A stretch of DNA of 64,000 nucleotides. Origin: Pseudoxanthomonas spadix. GTDB lineage: Bacteria > Pseudomonadota > Gammaproteobacteria > Xanthomonadales > Xanthomonadaceae. The notes under the pieces were generated by a model that saw only the letters and a program-made list of their open reading frames with translations, was not told where the DNA came from and ran no database searches. How positions within the stretch are numbered: position 1 is the first letter of the stretch; every line of letters starts with the position of its first letter. Positions 1 to 9,111 of this stretch are shown in pieces. A program made the translations under genes and the position numbers. Location of the stretch: assembly GCF_003703395.1 (NCBI RefSeq), contig NZ_RDQN01000006.1, positions 62,001 through 126,000 on the forward strand, in the 5' to 3' direction.

Positions 1-221
1 GGCGGCGCCACGATGATCGGGCCGACGCGTACCACCCGGGCGTAGTCCTCGTTTTCGCTGCCGCGCCGGTCACCGTAGTCACCGTCTGAGCGAAAGCTGC
101 GTGCGTCCTCGCCCGGATCGCCATGGGCCTGGCGGTAATAGTCTGCGTAGCGCGACTGTGCCTGGGCATGACCCATGCAGGCCAGGCCAAGCAGTGCGAC
201 GACAAGCGTGGCGCGGATCAT
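1..221 (-). CDS. Exported protein, partial (C-terminus outside window)
   Basis: Only the first 73 codons lie in the window. The start is the ATG at 219-221, with an AGGAGA ribosome site 7 nt upstream. The N-terminus is a clear signal peptide (MIRATLVVALLGLACMGHAQA, cleavage likely after AHA or AQA). The mature start is polar, rich in Asp, Arg and Tyr, and contains ENEDYARVVRVGPIIVAPP. An ARV-x-V-xP-type segment after a signal peptide is seen in glycine-zipper (2TM) outer-membrane proteins of xanthomonads. That assignment is a guess, because the diagnostic part lies outside the window. Confidence 0.6.
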   Translation of the reverse strand, partial: MIRATLVVALLGLACMGHAQAQSRYADYYRQAHGDPGEDARSFRSDGDYGDRRGSENEDYARVVRVGPIIVAP

Positions 222-656
222 GCAGTGTCTCCTGCGCCGTTGCGGCGCGCGCGCATCGTCGAGCTGCTTGGGTGAAACAGTCCTGAACCGCTCCATCAGC
301 CGTGCCCGCATGTAGCGACGCGATCGGCCAGGGTCGCGCAAACAGACCTCTCGCGCGCGGCCACAAGGGCCACGCGTGCCGAGTCAATCAGCCGACGATC
401 TCGCTTTTTCAGGCGCATGGGCTGACGGTGAGGCGTTGGACGGCGGCCAGTTTCAGGCCTTGGGTTCCCGGCGATGTCCCTGACCGCCAACGGACCGGTC
501 ATCTGTGGTCCTTGCCTCGCCTTTGGTCGCAATCGGCGCGAAAAGCCGAGAAAAAAGCCTGTTTTCCCCTTGGCGGCACGTCACTCTTGGCCTACATTCC
601 GCATGCCGACCGTTTCGGCTCGAATACTTCACCCAACACGGTACAACAGGAGCCAT
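222..656. other. 435-bp intergenic region upstream of the HU gene
   Basis: No convincing gene is present: open frames here are short, lack ribosome sites and look like chance frames in GC-rich DNA. It lies between divergent genes and must hold both promoters. The only element I can place is the candidate HU promoter at 570-598. An A-rich patch (about 541-560) lies just upstream of it and could act as an UP-like element. Confidence 0.5.
570..598 (+). promoter_or_regulatory. Candidate sigma70 promoter of the HU-like gene
   Basis: TTGGCG (570-575) and TACATT (593-598) are separated by 17 bp, about 58 nt before the ATG of the HU-like gene. Both hexamers match the consensus only partly, so this is an inference from spacing and position. 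Confidence 0.35.
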
Positions 657-1043
657 ATGGCAAAGACCACCAGCAAGAAGGCAGCACCGAAGAAGGCCGC
701 CAAGACCGCCGCCAAGCCGGCCGCTCCCAAGCCGATCAAGGAAGCCCTGACCAAGTCGGGTCTGGTCGCCCACATCGCCGACAACAGTGGCGTTGCCCCG
801 AAGGACGTGCGCGCCGTGATGGCTGCGCTGCAGTCGGCCATCCAGGGCTCGGTCAGCAAGAAGGGCGCAGGCAGCTTCACCTTGCCGGGCCTGCTCAAGA
901 TCAAGACCGTCAGCGTTGCCGCCAAGCCCAGGCGCAAGGGCATCAACCCCTTCACCAAGGAAGAGCAGTGGTTCGCCGCCAAGCCGGCTTCGACCAAGCT
1001 CAAGGCCACCTTCATGAAGAGCCTGAAGGATGCCGCCGCCTGA
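657..1043 (+). CDS. HU-like histone-like DNA-binding protein with Lys/Ala tail
   Basis: 128 aa. Residues 1-25 form a Lys/Ala/Pro-rich tail resembling histone H1-type tails (repeats of KKAA and KPAAPK). From about residue 26 the protein resembles the HU/IHF family: a helical dimerisation part (IKEALTKSGLVAHIADNSG), then beta-strand and arm regions (GAGSFTLPGLLKIKTV, RRKGINPFTKEE). The ATG at 657 has AGGAG at 648-652. An in-frame ATG at 474 would add an uncharged 61-residue stretch not expected in HU, so 657 is preferred. HU proteins bend and compact DNA as dimers. The gene is followed at once by a strong terminator, so it is probably monocistronic and well expressed. Confidence 0.85.
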   Translation: MAKTTSKKAAPKKAAKTAAKPAAPKPIKEALTKSGLVAHIADNSGVAPKDVRAVMAALQSAIQGSVSKKGAGSFTLPGLLKIKTVSVAAKPRRKGINPFTKEEQWFAAKPASTKLKATFMKSLKDAAA

Positions 1044-1071
1044 TCCTTGGCGCGGCTTCCTGCATCACCTG

Positions 1072-1105
1072 CTCGGGACGGCTTCAAGCCGTCCCGAGTG
1101 TTTTT
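1072..1105 (+). terminator. Rho-independent terminator of the HU-like gene
   Basis: An 11-bp perfect stem (CTCGGGACGGC at 1072-1082, GCCGTCCCGAG at 1088-1098) with a 5-nt loop is followed by TG and five T (1101-1105). It sits about 30 nt after the stop codon. Confidence 0.9.
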
Positions 1106-1176
1106 GAGGCCGATCTTCTGGCCAGCCCGTGCCCATTGACCGTGTACTCATTGCGCTGCAGGCAGGCTTGAGGCCC

Positions 1177-1767
1177 ATGCAACCGGCCCTCGACATCGCC
1201 ACGCCCACCCGGCACGCACGGCGCGTGCTGGCGCCGATGATCTTCCTGGCGATGCTGGGCTTTGCCGCCGGGTGGGCCTGGAGGCAGCCATTGCTGGACA
1301 CGCCCAGGATGCTCTGGCGCATCAGCCGGATGCCGCCGGCCACGGCGCTGCCTTCGCCGGTCCAAGGGGTGCCGGCCAGGGCGATCGCGGCAACCTTCGG
1401 CGCGCCGCGCGGCAGCACCCGCACCCATGCCGGGGTGGACATCTTCGCCAGCCGCGGCACGCCCGTGCGCAGCGCCACGGCCGGCATCGTGATCACGGTC
1501 GACGAGCGCGGACTGGGCGGAAAGCAAGTCTGGATCCTGGGGCCGGGCCGCGAGCGCCATTACTACGCGCACCTGGATGGCTGGGCCGAAGGCCTGCACG
1601 AAGGACAGAGCGTCCTGCCCGGCGACCTGCTCGGCCATGTCGGCACCACCGGCAACGCGCGCGGCACGCCGCCGCACCTGCACTACGCGATCTACGGGCG
1701 TCAGGGCGCACGCGACCCACTGCCGGCATTGCGCGCGTGGCCGGGGCAGGACCCGCCGGAACACTGA
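1177..1767 (+). CDS. M23 family metallopeptidase, membrane-anchored
   Basis: 196 aa from this ATG; an in-frame GTG at 1129 would add 16 residues. One transmembrane segment lies at about residues 18-34 (VLAPMIFLAMLGFAAGWAW). A LytM/M23 domain follows, with the zinc ligands H84 and D88 (motif HAGVD) and the HxH motif at 167-169 (HLHY). The family are zinc endopeptidases, or regulators, acting on peptidoglycan in the periplasm. All key metal ligands are present, so it is likely active. It is short for the family and has no coiled coil or LysM domain. It starts soon after the HU terminator, so it needs its own promoter, which I could not place. Confidence 0.8.
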   Translation: MQPALDIATPTRHARRVLAPMIFLAMLGFAAGWAWRQPLLDTPRMLWRISRMPPATALPSPVQGVPARAIAATFGAPRGSTRTHAGVDIFASRGTPVRSATAGIVITVDERGLGGKQVWILGPGRERHYYAHLDGWAEGLHEGQSVLPGDLLGHVGTTGNARGTPPHLHYAIYGRQGARDPLPALRAWPGQDPPEH

Positions 1768-1843
1768 GTCACGCCCCACTCGGTCGCGGCCGCGGCAACA
1801 GCCTCCTACCTTGGAACCCTGTTCCCCAGTCGTCGTGTTCGCC

Positions 1844-2143
1844 ATGAGACCCCGGCCGCACCGCTACCGCATCACTGTCACGCCCGTCGAGGAAGACGGC
1901 CATCCATGCCACCATCGCTGCAGCATCGAATTCGAACATCGCGCCAGCCAGGACTGGATGCAGCTGCTGGAGACACTCCAGCGCCATCGCCAGCTCAGTG
2001 CCGACGAGCGCGCCGGCACCCTGATCAGCAGCCGCCTGCTGCACGACATCGCCCAGCGTCACCGCGATGCCGGCGGGGACCTTTTCGCCCCGCTGCAACC
2101 GGCCCTGGAGCGCTTCATCGCCGGGCTTGATCCGCGCCGTTAG
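1844..2143 (+). CDS. DUF3861 family protein
   Basis: 99 aa, cytosolic. The N-terminus (HRYRITVTPVEEDG, then CSIEFEHRASQDW) resembles the small DUF3861 family of proteobacterial proteins of unknown function. There is no signal peptide or membrane segment. A Leu/Arg-rich helical C-terminal half (LLETLQRHRQLSADERAG) follows. I chose the ATG at 1844; the frame is open further upstream, but nothing resembling a domain lies there. Function unknown. Confidence 0.65.
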   Translation: MRPRPHRYRITVTPVEEDGHPCHHRCSIEFEHRASQDWMQLLETLQRHRQLSADERAGTLISSRLLHDIAQRHRDAGGDLFAPLQPALERFIAGLDPRR

Positions 2144-2273
2144 AAGACGGCTGCGCATCGCCGATGCACAGGGCAGGGTGCGCAACTGGTCGGGCTGGTA
2201 CCGGCTGCGGCGCAGGATCGGCAACGACGGCTGGCAGATTTCCACCGCCTCGATGCGGCCGCAGCTTGATTGA
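2127..2273 (+). CDS. Possible small basic protein, 48 aa
   Basis: An open frame overlaps the end of the DUF3861 gene and could start at a TTG at 2127. The predicted peptide is basic and aromatic (WSGWYRLRRRIGNDGWQI), more protein-like than typical chance frames, and ends 70 nt before the next gene. There is no clear ribosome site and no family I recognise. It may be a remnant of a longer gene. Confidence 0.25.
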   Translation: MIRAVRRRLRIADAQGRVRNWSGWYRLRRRIGNDGWQISTASMRPQLD

Positions 2274-2342
2274 AGCCCGGTTCACCGGCCGCGCCTATGG
2301 TGTGGCCAGCGCACCGGGCGCCGCGACCAGCCAAGGACATCC

Positions 2343-2924
2343 ATGCAGACCTCGAACATGACCTCCCTTCGCGCCGCGCTGGCCGCCGCGGCCCTGGTGG
2401 CCGCTTCCATCGCCGCCGCATGGGCGCAGACCGGGCCTTCCAGCGAGCTGGCCGTCTCGGCCGCGCAGGTGCAGGGCTACCTGCAATCCGAATTCCCGCG
2501 CGATTTCCAGGCGCTGGGCGGGCTGGTGTCGATGACCGCCAGCAATCCGCAGCTGAGCATCCCGGCCGACGGCAATCGGGTGCAGATGCAGTTCGACGCC
2601 AGCAACGGTGGCGACGCCCTAGGCCGGGTGTGGCTGAGCAGTGGCCTGCGCTACGACCCGCAGGCGATGGCGCTGTACCTGGACGCGCCCCGCGTGGACC
2701 GGGTGGTGCCCGCGTCCGGCCAAGAACTGCGCGAACGCGACCGCCAACTGGTCAGCCTGTTCCTGCAGGACTACGCCAGCAGCGAGCCGCTGTACAGGCT
2801 CGACCCCCAGCTGCTGGCCAGCTTCGGCAAGGTGCGGGTGGAATCGGCGCGCGTGGCGAACGGGCGGATCGTGGTGCAGTTGAACCAGCCGGTCAGCGCG
2901 CCCGACCTGAGCGAAGCGCAATAG
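2343..2924 (+). CDS. DUF1439 (YceB-like) exported protein
   Basis: 193 aa with a signal peptide ending near AAAWAQ (residues 23-29). No lipobox cysteine is visible, so unlike E. coli YceB it is probably soluble in the periplasm. The body resembles DUF1439: an amphipathic start (QVQGYLQSEFPRDFQALGG), a beta-rich section and a C-terminal VRVESARVANGRIVVQL. The fold family (BPI/LbtU-like lipid binders) suggests an envelope role, but function is unknown. A second in-frame ATG at 2358 would give a tighter signal peptide. It stands alone between a small gene and a convergent PfpI gene. Confidence 0.65.
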   Translation: MQTSNMTSLRAALAAAALVAASIAAAWAQTGPSSELAVSAAQVQGYLQSEFPRDFQALGGLVSMTASNPQLSIPADGNRVQMQFDASNGGDALGRVWLSSGLRYDPQAMALYLDAPRVDRVVPASGQELRERDRQLVSLFLQDYASSEPLYRLDPQLLASFGKVRVESARVANGRIVVQLNQPVSAPDLSEAQ

Positions 2925-3024
2925 GTTGCATCCACCCGTCAGTGCCCATCCGGCCATGACCCAGCGGCCCGCGCAGCAAGCACGGTGAATTGGCCGCGTT
3001 TGGTTGTCTGTGTATCCAACTGGA

Positions 3025-3564
3025 TCAGCCAGCAACAGCGTTTGCGATCGCTTCGCTGAAAGCGGGAATGTCGCCTGGGTTGCGACTGGTGATGATGTTG
3101 CCGTCCACCACCACTTCGCTGTCCTGCCATTGGGCGCCGGCATTGGACAGGTCGGTCTTGAGCGAGCCCCACGAGGTCAGCTTGCGGCCCTTGGCCAGGC
3201 CACTTTCGACCAGCATCCAGGGGCCATGGCAAATCGCTGCCACTGGCTTGTCGGCTGCGGCAAAGGCCTTGACGAAGTCCACGGCCGTGACCTCCTGGCG
3301 CAGATGGTCAGGGTTGATCACCCCGCCCGGCAGCACCAGCGCGTCGTAGTCGCTGGCCGCGACCTGGCCCAGCACCTTGTCCACCGGGACCGCCTCGCCC
3401 CAGTCCTTCTTGTCCCAGCCGCGGATGCTGTCCTTGCCCGGCAGCGAGACCACGTCCACCCTGGCGCCCATGGCTTCCAGGCGCCGCTTGGGTTCGGTGA
3501 GCTCGGACTGCTCGAAACCATCGGTGGCCAGCACCGCGATCGTCTTGCCGGTGAGATCGGTCAT
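3025..3564 (-). CDS. DJ-1/PfpI type-1 glutamine amidotransferase-like protein
   Basis: 179 aa. Typical PfpI/YhbO architecture: N-terminal strand with FEQSE (E18), LPGG at 78-81, and the nucleophile elbow AICHGPW with C112 and H113. Members act as general-stress proteins with chaperone, deglycase or peptidase activities, which are debated. The ATG at 3564 has GAGGA about 8 nt upstream; a longer frame upstream carries no homology. It faces the DUF1439 gene tail to tail. The catalytic Cys and Glu are intact. Confidence 0.88.
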   Translation of the reverse strand: MTDLTGKTIAVLATDGFEQSELTEPKRRLEAMGARVDVVSLPGKDSIRGWDKKDWGEAVPVDKVLGQVAASDYDALVLPGGVINPDHLRQEVTAVDFVKAFAAADKPVAAICHGPWMLVESGLAKGRKLTSWGSLKTDLSNAGAQWQDSEVVVDGNIITSRNPGDIPAFSEAIANAVAG

Positions 3565-3679
3565 GGGAAGAGTCCTCTGTGAAGAATGGAACCCCCATGC
3601 TCGACCCTCCCCCATTGGCCCGCCATGAACGTTGAGCGCCACGCTTGCAGACGCGGCACGAACGTCTGCAGCGGCGCGC

Positions 3680-4465
3680 TCACCCCATGTGCCAGCCATG
3701 GCTGACCAGGATGCTCTGTCCGGTCAGCGCGTTGCTGGGGAACCGGCACAGGAACAGCACCGTGGTGGCCACGTCCTCCAGCGTGGTGAAGGTGCCATCG
3801 ACGGTGTTGCCCAGCATCACCCGCTGGATCACCTCCTGTTCGCTGATCCCCAGGCTTGCGGCCTGCTCGGGGATCTGCTTTTCCACCAGCGGCGTGCGCA
3901 CGAAGCCCGGGCAGACCACGTGGCTGCGCACGCCATGCGCGCCGCCTTCCTTGGCCAGGGTGCGGGCCAGGCCCAGCAGCCCGTGCTTGGCGGTGACGTA
4001 GGCCGACTTCAGCGGCGAGGCCTCGTGCGAATGGGCCGAGCCCATGTAGATCACCGTGCCGCGCTTGCGCGCATACATGCCAGGCAGCACCGCCTTGGTG
4101 GTCAGGAACGCGCCATCCAGGTGGATCGCGAGCAGCTTTTTCCAGGCATCGAAGGGAAAGTCCTGGATCGGATGGACGATCTGCACGCCGGCATTGGCAA
4201 TCAGGATGCCCACCGGGCCAAGCGCCTGTTCGACCTGGGCGATGCCGGCGTTGACCGCGGCCTCATCGGTGACGTCCATCGCCACGCCCAGCGCGCGGCC
4301 ACCTGCGGCCTGGATTTCGCCCGCCGCAGCTTGCGCGCCTGGCAGGTTCAGATCGGCGATGGCCACCTGCGCGCCGGCCTGCGCCAGTGCCTGGGCCAGG
4401 GCCTTGCCGATGCCGCTGGCAGCGCCGGTGATGACGGCCACCTGGCCATCGAGGGAACCGGACAT
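3680..4465 (-). CDS. 3-hydroxybutyrate dehydrogenase (SDR family)
   Basis: 261 aa, the normal length. Short-chain dehydrogenase hallmarks are complete: cofactor motif TGAASGIG (13-20), NAG (91-93) and catalytic triad S143, Y156, K160. The stretch [21 protein letters not shown] and the C-terminal [13 protein letters not shown] are characteristic of NAD-dependent D-3-hydroxybutyrate dehydrogenases, which interconvert 3-hydroxybutyrate and acetoacetate in ketone body/PHB turnover. No PHB synthase or depolymerase lies nearby, so the substrate may be external hydroxybutyrate. Confidence 0.85.
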   Translation of the reverse strand: MSGSLDGQVAVITGAASGIGKALAQALAQAGAQVAIADLNLPGAQAAAGEIQAAGGRALGVAMDVTDEAAVNAGIAQVEQALGPVGILIANAGVQIVHPIQDFPFDAWKKLLAIHLDGAFLTTKAVLPGMYARKRGTVIYMGSAHSHEASPLKSAYVTAKHGLLGLARTLAKEGGAHGVRSHVVCPGFVRTPLVEKQIPEQAASLGISEQEVIQRVMLGNTVDGTFTTLEDVATTVLFLCRFPSNALTGQSILVSHGWHMG

Positions 4466-4584
4466 GGAGCACCTCCACAGATGCGGGGAAGGGCCCAGTG
4501 TCTCCCAGCACCGGTGACCGCCGCGCGACTACGCCGCAATGCGATCGCTGAACTCCAGCAGCAGCTGTTCACGCATGGCAGGCT

Positions 4585-5052
4585 TCAGCGCTTGGGCTGG
4601 AGCATGGTCCCGGTGCACTTGCTCGAGCCGCAGCGACAGGCCCAGATCTTCTTCAGGCGCGGGGTATGGCGCTCGGCCAGGGTGATGCCGTAGTTGTAGG
4701 TCAGCTCCTCGCCCGGCCTGATGTTGCGCAGGGCCTCGATCACCACCTTGTCCTTGCGCCGGTCCGGACCGTCGTGTTCTTCGATCAGCGCCTCGCAGTT
4801 GGGATCGCAACTGTGGTTGATCCAGCGCGCGCTGTTGCCGCCGCGGGTGCCGTCGATCACGTACTTGTCATTGAGCGTGAACAGGAAAGTGTGGCCGCTT
4901 TCCACATCACCGCCGCTGCCACGATCGGCCTGGGCGTGGGTGCGCCGTTGGCCCTTGTATTCGATCAGCCGTTCGCCCTTCTTGATGGGCGCGATCGCAA
5001 ACATGCCGTTGCCGTGGATGGTGGATTTGCGGGTGGCGATCTTGCGCGGCAT
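4585..5052 (-). CDS. SET domain protein-lysine methyltransferase
   Basis: 155 aa, essentially a bare SET domain with a post-SET tail. It shows GNGMFA (14-19), the pseudoknot motif NHSCDPN (79-85), ELTYNYG (116-122), and a post-SET zinc cluster CxCx4C at C139, C141 and C146. These match eukaryotic-type SET enzymes that methylate protein lysine using SAM, and all binding and catalytic motifs look intact. It carries no signal peptide or secretion domain, so it probably acts on a cytosolic protein or is moved by an unrecognised secretion signal. It stands alone. The start at 5052 begins directly with the SET fold; no strong ribosome site is visible. Confidence 0.85.
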   Translation of the reverse strand: MPRKIATRKSTIHGNGMFAIAPIKKGERLIEYKGQRRTHAQADRGSGGDVESGHTFLFTLNDKYVIDGTRGGNSARWINHSCDPNCEALIEEHDGPDRRKDKVVIEALRNIRPGEELTYNYGITLAERHTPRLKKIWACRCGSSKCTGTMLQPKR

Positions 5053-5238
5053 CGAAGCGTCCGGAGGAGAAGTCTTCAGACATTGTGGCGGCGCGGCGCG
5101 CTTGCTGCCAATCGCGGTCCGGCATTCATGCCGATCGGGTCAGCCGAGCGCAGGCCAAGCCCGGGTCTGGCCCTGAGGGCACCGCGACCTCCTGCAGGCA
5201 GGGCAGCTTACGTTTTTACCAGCGATCTGCTCGGACCC

Positions 5239-5559
5239 TCAGTCGCGCACGAGTCTGTCCAACAGAACCGACTGGAGGTCACGCCGGCTGTCCAATACGG
5301 CTAGCACGAGCACCGAATGCGCTTGGATGCGGTAGATGATGCGCCAGGGCCGTTCGATGAGTTCGCGATAATGCCGCACGTCCACCGCACATAGCTCGGG
5401 TACTGGGCGACCTCGCGCCGGGTGGTTCTGCAAGGCCTCCGCCCGCCGTTCAAGCCGGTCGAGGACGGCGGCGGCATCGGCAGAACTCTCCTCGGCGATG
5501 TAATCGATGATCGCCGCCAAATCCCGGCGCGCGGTGCGGGTCCAGAGGACGTCAGTCAC
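5239..5559 (-). CDS. ParE/RelE-family toxin
   Basis: 106 aa. Typical ParE layout: N-terminal helical hairpin (ARRDLAAIIDYIAEESSADAA), then RPWRIIYRI and a C-terminal strand VLVLAVLDSRRD. ParE toxins inhibit gyrase, whereas RelE cleaves mRNA on ribosomes; this sequence is closer to ParE. The start is a GTG at 5557-5559 with only a weak AGAAAGA upstream. In an intact operon the toxin would be translationally coupled to the antitoxin, but here a 167-bp palindromic element lies between them, which probably lowers toxin expression. The toxin frame itself is intact. Confidence 0.82.
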   Translation of the reverse strand: MTDVLWTRTARRDLAAIIDYIAEESSADAAAVLDRLERRAEALQNHPARGRPVPELCAVDVRHYRELIERPWRIIYRIQAHSVLVLAVLDSRRDLQSVLLDRLVRD

Positions 5560-5574
5560 TCTTTCTGCCGGGCC

Positions 5575-5741
5575 CTAGTACCGCAACCCGAAGATATCGA
5601 AACGTGAAAGCGCGGCTTCAAGCCCAGGGCGGCGTTGCAAGCCTTGCCAAGGCGGCCTGCCTTGGCGGCAGCTTGCGCCTTGCCCTGGACTTGAATCCAT
5701 CGCCTTCACCATGTTCCGTTATCTCCGGGTTACGGTACTAG
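5575..5741. mobile_element. MITE-like palindromic element between antitoxin and toxin
   Basis: The segment is one long imperfect inverted repeat. Its ends read CTAGTACCG (5575-5583) and CGGTACTAG (5733-5741), and 26 of the outer 31 positions pair. Pairing continues inward through CAAGCCCAGGGC and GCCCTGGACTTG to a centre near 5658. It contains no gene. The terminal CTAG (or TA) could be the target-site duplication. Removing the element and one CTAG restores a continuous antitoxin frame whose stop overlaps the toxin GTG start by 8 nt. This is the structure of a non-autonomous miniature element; no related transposase is in the window. Confidence 0.75.
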
Positions 5742-5996
5742 CCGCTGACGCAGATCATCGAAGACAGCCTTCTGCGGGGACACATCGCCCTGCTGAACGT
5801 CCGCTTCGCCCTGCACCATGAGCTTGAGCATTAGCAGGCTTTCCTGCTGGCGCTGGTATTGCGCGTAGTCATGCAGCACGGCGCTGGCGCGCCCGTTCTG
5901 GGTCAGCACCACGGGCCGCGGATGCTCCTGGAGTTCCTTCAGCAGACGACTGGCCTGCGCCTTGAACTCGCTCAGACTCATGACAGTGTCGATCAT
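5730..5996 (-). CDS. PHD/YefM-type antitoxin, tail altered by element insertion
   Basis: 88 aa from the ATG at 5994-5996; a TTG at 6008 is an alternative. The N-terminus (SLSEFKAQASRLLKELQEH, PVVLTQNGRASAVL) is the typical PHD DNA-binding fold. The C-terminal part (after residue 55) should bind the toxin. The last residues L-V-P and the stop codon are encoded by the end of the palindromic element, so the native tail has been replaced. Without the insertion the frame would read on as LGPGRKSD. It pairs with the downstream ParE toxin, and a palindromic operator lies just upstream. Confidence 0.8.
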   Translation of the reverse strand: MIDTVMSLSEFKAQASRLLKELQEHPRPVVLTQNGRASAVLHDYAQYQRQQESLLMLKLMVQGEADVQQGDVSPQKAVFDDLRQRLVP

Positions 5997-6007
5997 CGAT
6001 GGCACCA

Positions 6008-6022
6008 AATTCAGACTGAATT
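6008..6022. promoter_or_regulatory. Likely autoregulatory operator of the PHD/ParE pair
   Basis: A perfect palindrome with 7-bp arms and a 1-nt centre (AATTCAG A CTGAATT) lies 11 nt upstream of the antitoxin ATG. A possible -10 (TAGTAT on the minus strand, 6030-6035) sits next to it. PHD antitoxins bind such short palindromes to repress their own operon. Confidence 0.5.
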
Positions 6023-6136
6023 CGATCCGATACTAACATCGGCGCAGGAACGTGTCAGTACGGTGCCGGGCGGTCCGGATCGGTCCGCGCAAAGGCAGGG
6101 GACAGATCCGGTCTGGCCTGGGTCCCGCGGAAAGAG

Positions 6137-6142
6137 TACAAT
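6137..6142 (+). promoter_or_regulatory. Candidate -10 box of the suf operon
   Basis: TACAAT lies 29 nt before the sufR start. No good -35 is visible at 16-18 bp, which would fit an activator- or repressor-dependent promoter. SufR/IscR-type regulators usually bind over their own promoter. Confidence 0.35.
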
Positions 6143-6171
6143 TTCGGTCCGCTTTAGCCGTTGCCCCCATC

Positions 6172-6639
6172 ATGCTGCGCGTCACCAAGCTCACCGATTA
6201 CGCCACCGTGTTGCTGACTGTGCTGGCCAGCCGCGCCGGCGAAGTGCTCAGCGCGACCGAGCTGGCCGAGGCCTCGGGCCTGGAAGCCACCACCGTCAGC
6301 AAGGTGCTCAAGCCCCTGGCCCAGGCCGGTCTGGTCGAAGGCCTGCGCGGCGTTCATGGCGGCTATCGGTTGGCGCACGCGGCCGGTGACATCACCCTGA
6401 TGCAGATCATCGAGGCCCTGGAAGGGCCGCTGGCGATCACCGAATGCAGCCAGCACGATAGTCAGTGCGGCATTGCCCAGCAGTGCGGGGCCCGTACCAA
6501 CTGGCGGCTGATCAACGACGTGGTCGCCGATGCCCTGCGCGGCATGACCCTGGCGCAGATGCTGCACCCGGCGCCGTTTTCCCCTTCCACCCATGTCCAC
6601 ACGCGGCGGCGCTCCATCACCGCGCGTGTGGCCAGCTAA
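6172..6639 (+). CDS. sufR: SUF system Rrf2-family Fe-S regulator
   Basis: 155 aa. Rrf2/IscR-like winged helix: [19 protein letters not shown], then the recognition helix region [17 protein letters not shown] and the wing GVHGGYRL. Three cysteines, C92, C99 and C105, match the spacing that holds a [2Fe-2S] or [4Fe-4S] cluster in IscR. It senses Fe-S status and represses or tunes the suf genes just downstream, 17 nt before sufB. The frame is open further upstream, but the family start [11 protein letters not shown] fixes the ATG at 6172. Confidence 0.9.
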   Translation: MLRVTKLTDYATVLLTVLASRAGEVLSATELAEASGLEATTVSKVLKPLAQAGLVEGLRGVHGGYRLAHAAGDITLMQIIEALEGPLAITECSQHDSQCGIAQQCGARTNWRLINDVVADALRGMTLAQMLHPAPFSPSTHVHTRRRSITARVAS

Positions 6640-6656
6640 ACCGTAGGCAGCCCAAC

Positions 6657-8126
<1,470 letters not shown>

Positions 8127-8346
8127 CCTGTTTCCTTCTCCCCTCGGGAGACAAATCGGCAGGATTGCCGATCTGCACGGCGAAGCCGCCCGGAGGGTGA
8201 AGCACATGGATGTGCCGAATGCATGCGGCGCCAAGCAAGGGTCCGGGCGAAGCCACAGGCATCAACACCCTGTGGCGCTTTGCTGCGAACCCTCACCCCA
8301 ACCCCTCTCCCGGTGGGAGAGGGGCTCAATCACTGGACCCAAGAAC
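8127..8346. repeat. Repetitive extragenic element inserted between sufB and sufC
   Basis: The gap holds several nested stem-loops: ATCGGCA/TGCCGAT (about 8155-8172), GCACAT/ATGTGC (about 8202-8215), GCCACAGG/CCTGTGGC (about 8249-8273) and CCCCTCTCCC/GGGAGAGGGG (8301-8323). The last, with its flank CCCTCACCCCAA, belongs to a C-rich family seen again at 20.9 and 36.2-36.3 kb. No reading frame is convincing. The suf operon is otherwise very tightly packed, so this looks like a later insertion. Confidence 0.7.
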
Positions 8347-9111
8347 ATGTTGAAGATCGACAACCTCCACGCCTCCGTCGCCGGCAAGGAAATCCTCAAG
8401 GGCCTGTCCCTGCAGGTGAAAGCGGGCGAAGTGCACGCCATCATGGGCCCCAACGGCGCGGGCAAGTCCACCCTGGCCAACATCCTGTCCGGGCGCGAGG
8501 GCTATGAAGTCACCGCCGGCACGGTGGAATTCGAAGGTGCCGGCCTGCTGCAGCTGGAGCCGGAACAACGCGCCGCCGCCGGCATCTTCCTGGCCTTCCA
8601 GTACCCGGTCGAAATCCCGGGCGTGAACAACACCTACTTCCTGCGCGCCGCGCTCAACGCCCAGCGCAAGGCGCGCGGCGAAGCCGAGCTGGATTCGATG
8701 CAGTTCCTCAAGCTGGTGCGCGAGAAGCTGGCGGTGCTGCACCTGAAGGACGAGCTGCTGCATCGCGGCGTCAACGAAGGCTTCTCCGGCGGTGAGAAGA
8801 AGCGCAACGAGATCTTCCAGCTGGCCGTGCTGGAGCCGAAGCTGGCGATCCTGGACGAAACCGATTCGGGCCTGGACATCGATGCGCTCAAGGCCGTGGC
8901 CGATGGCGTCAACGCGCTGCGCTCGGCCGGCCGCTCGTTCCTGGTCATTACCCATTACCAGCGCCTGCTGGACTACATCAAGCCGGACCTGGTCCACGTG
9001 CTGGCCGATGGCAGGATCGTGCAGAGCGGTGGTCCGGAACTGGCCCTGGAACTGGAAGCCCACGGCTACAACTGGATCAAGGACCGCATCACGCCGGAAG
9101 CGGCGGCATGA
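8347..9111 (+). CDS. sufC: Fe-S cluster assembly ATPase SufC
   Basis: 254 aa ABC-type ATPase: Walker A GPNGAGKST (34-42), signature FSGGEKKRNEI and Walker B LAILDETDSGLD, all intact. SufC binds SufB and SufD and drives the conformational change needed for cluster assembly. The chosen ATG (MLKIDNLHASV) matches the family start. The stop overlaps the sufD start by 4 nt (ATGA). Translation from the upstream frame would run through the repeat element and is unlikely. Confidence 0.95.
   Translation: MLKIDNLHASVAGKEILKGLSLQVKAGEVHAIMGPNGAGKSTLANILSGREGYEVTAGTVEFEGAGLLQLEPEQRAAAGIFLAFQYPVEIPGVNNTYFLRAALNAQRKARGEAELDSMQFLKLVREKLAVLHLKDELLHRGVNEGFSGGEKKRNEIFQLAVLEPKLAILDETDSGLDIDALKAVADGVNALRSAGRSFLVITHYQRLLDYIKPDLVHVLADGRIVQSGGPELALELEAHGYNWIKDRITPEAAA

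Noticed and set aside
296-532. A 78-codon minus-strand frame in the HU upstream region
   Set aside because: No ribosome site, no recognisable family, Arg-rich composition typical of chance frames.
474-656. A 61-residue N-terminal extension of the HU-like protein
   Set aside because: The ribosome site and the Lys/Ala tail begin at 657; the extension overlaps the likely promoter.
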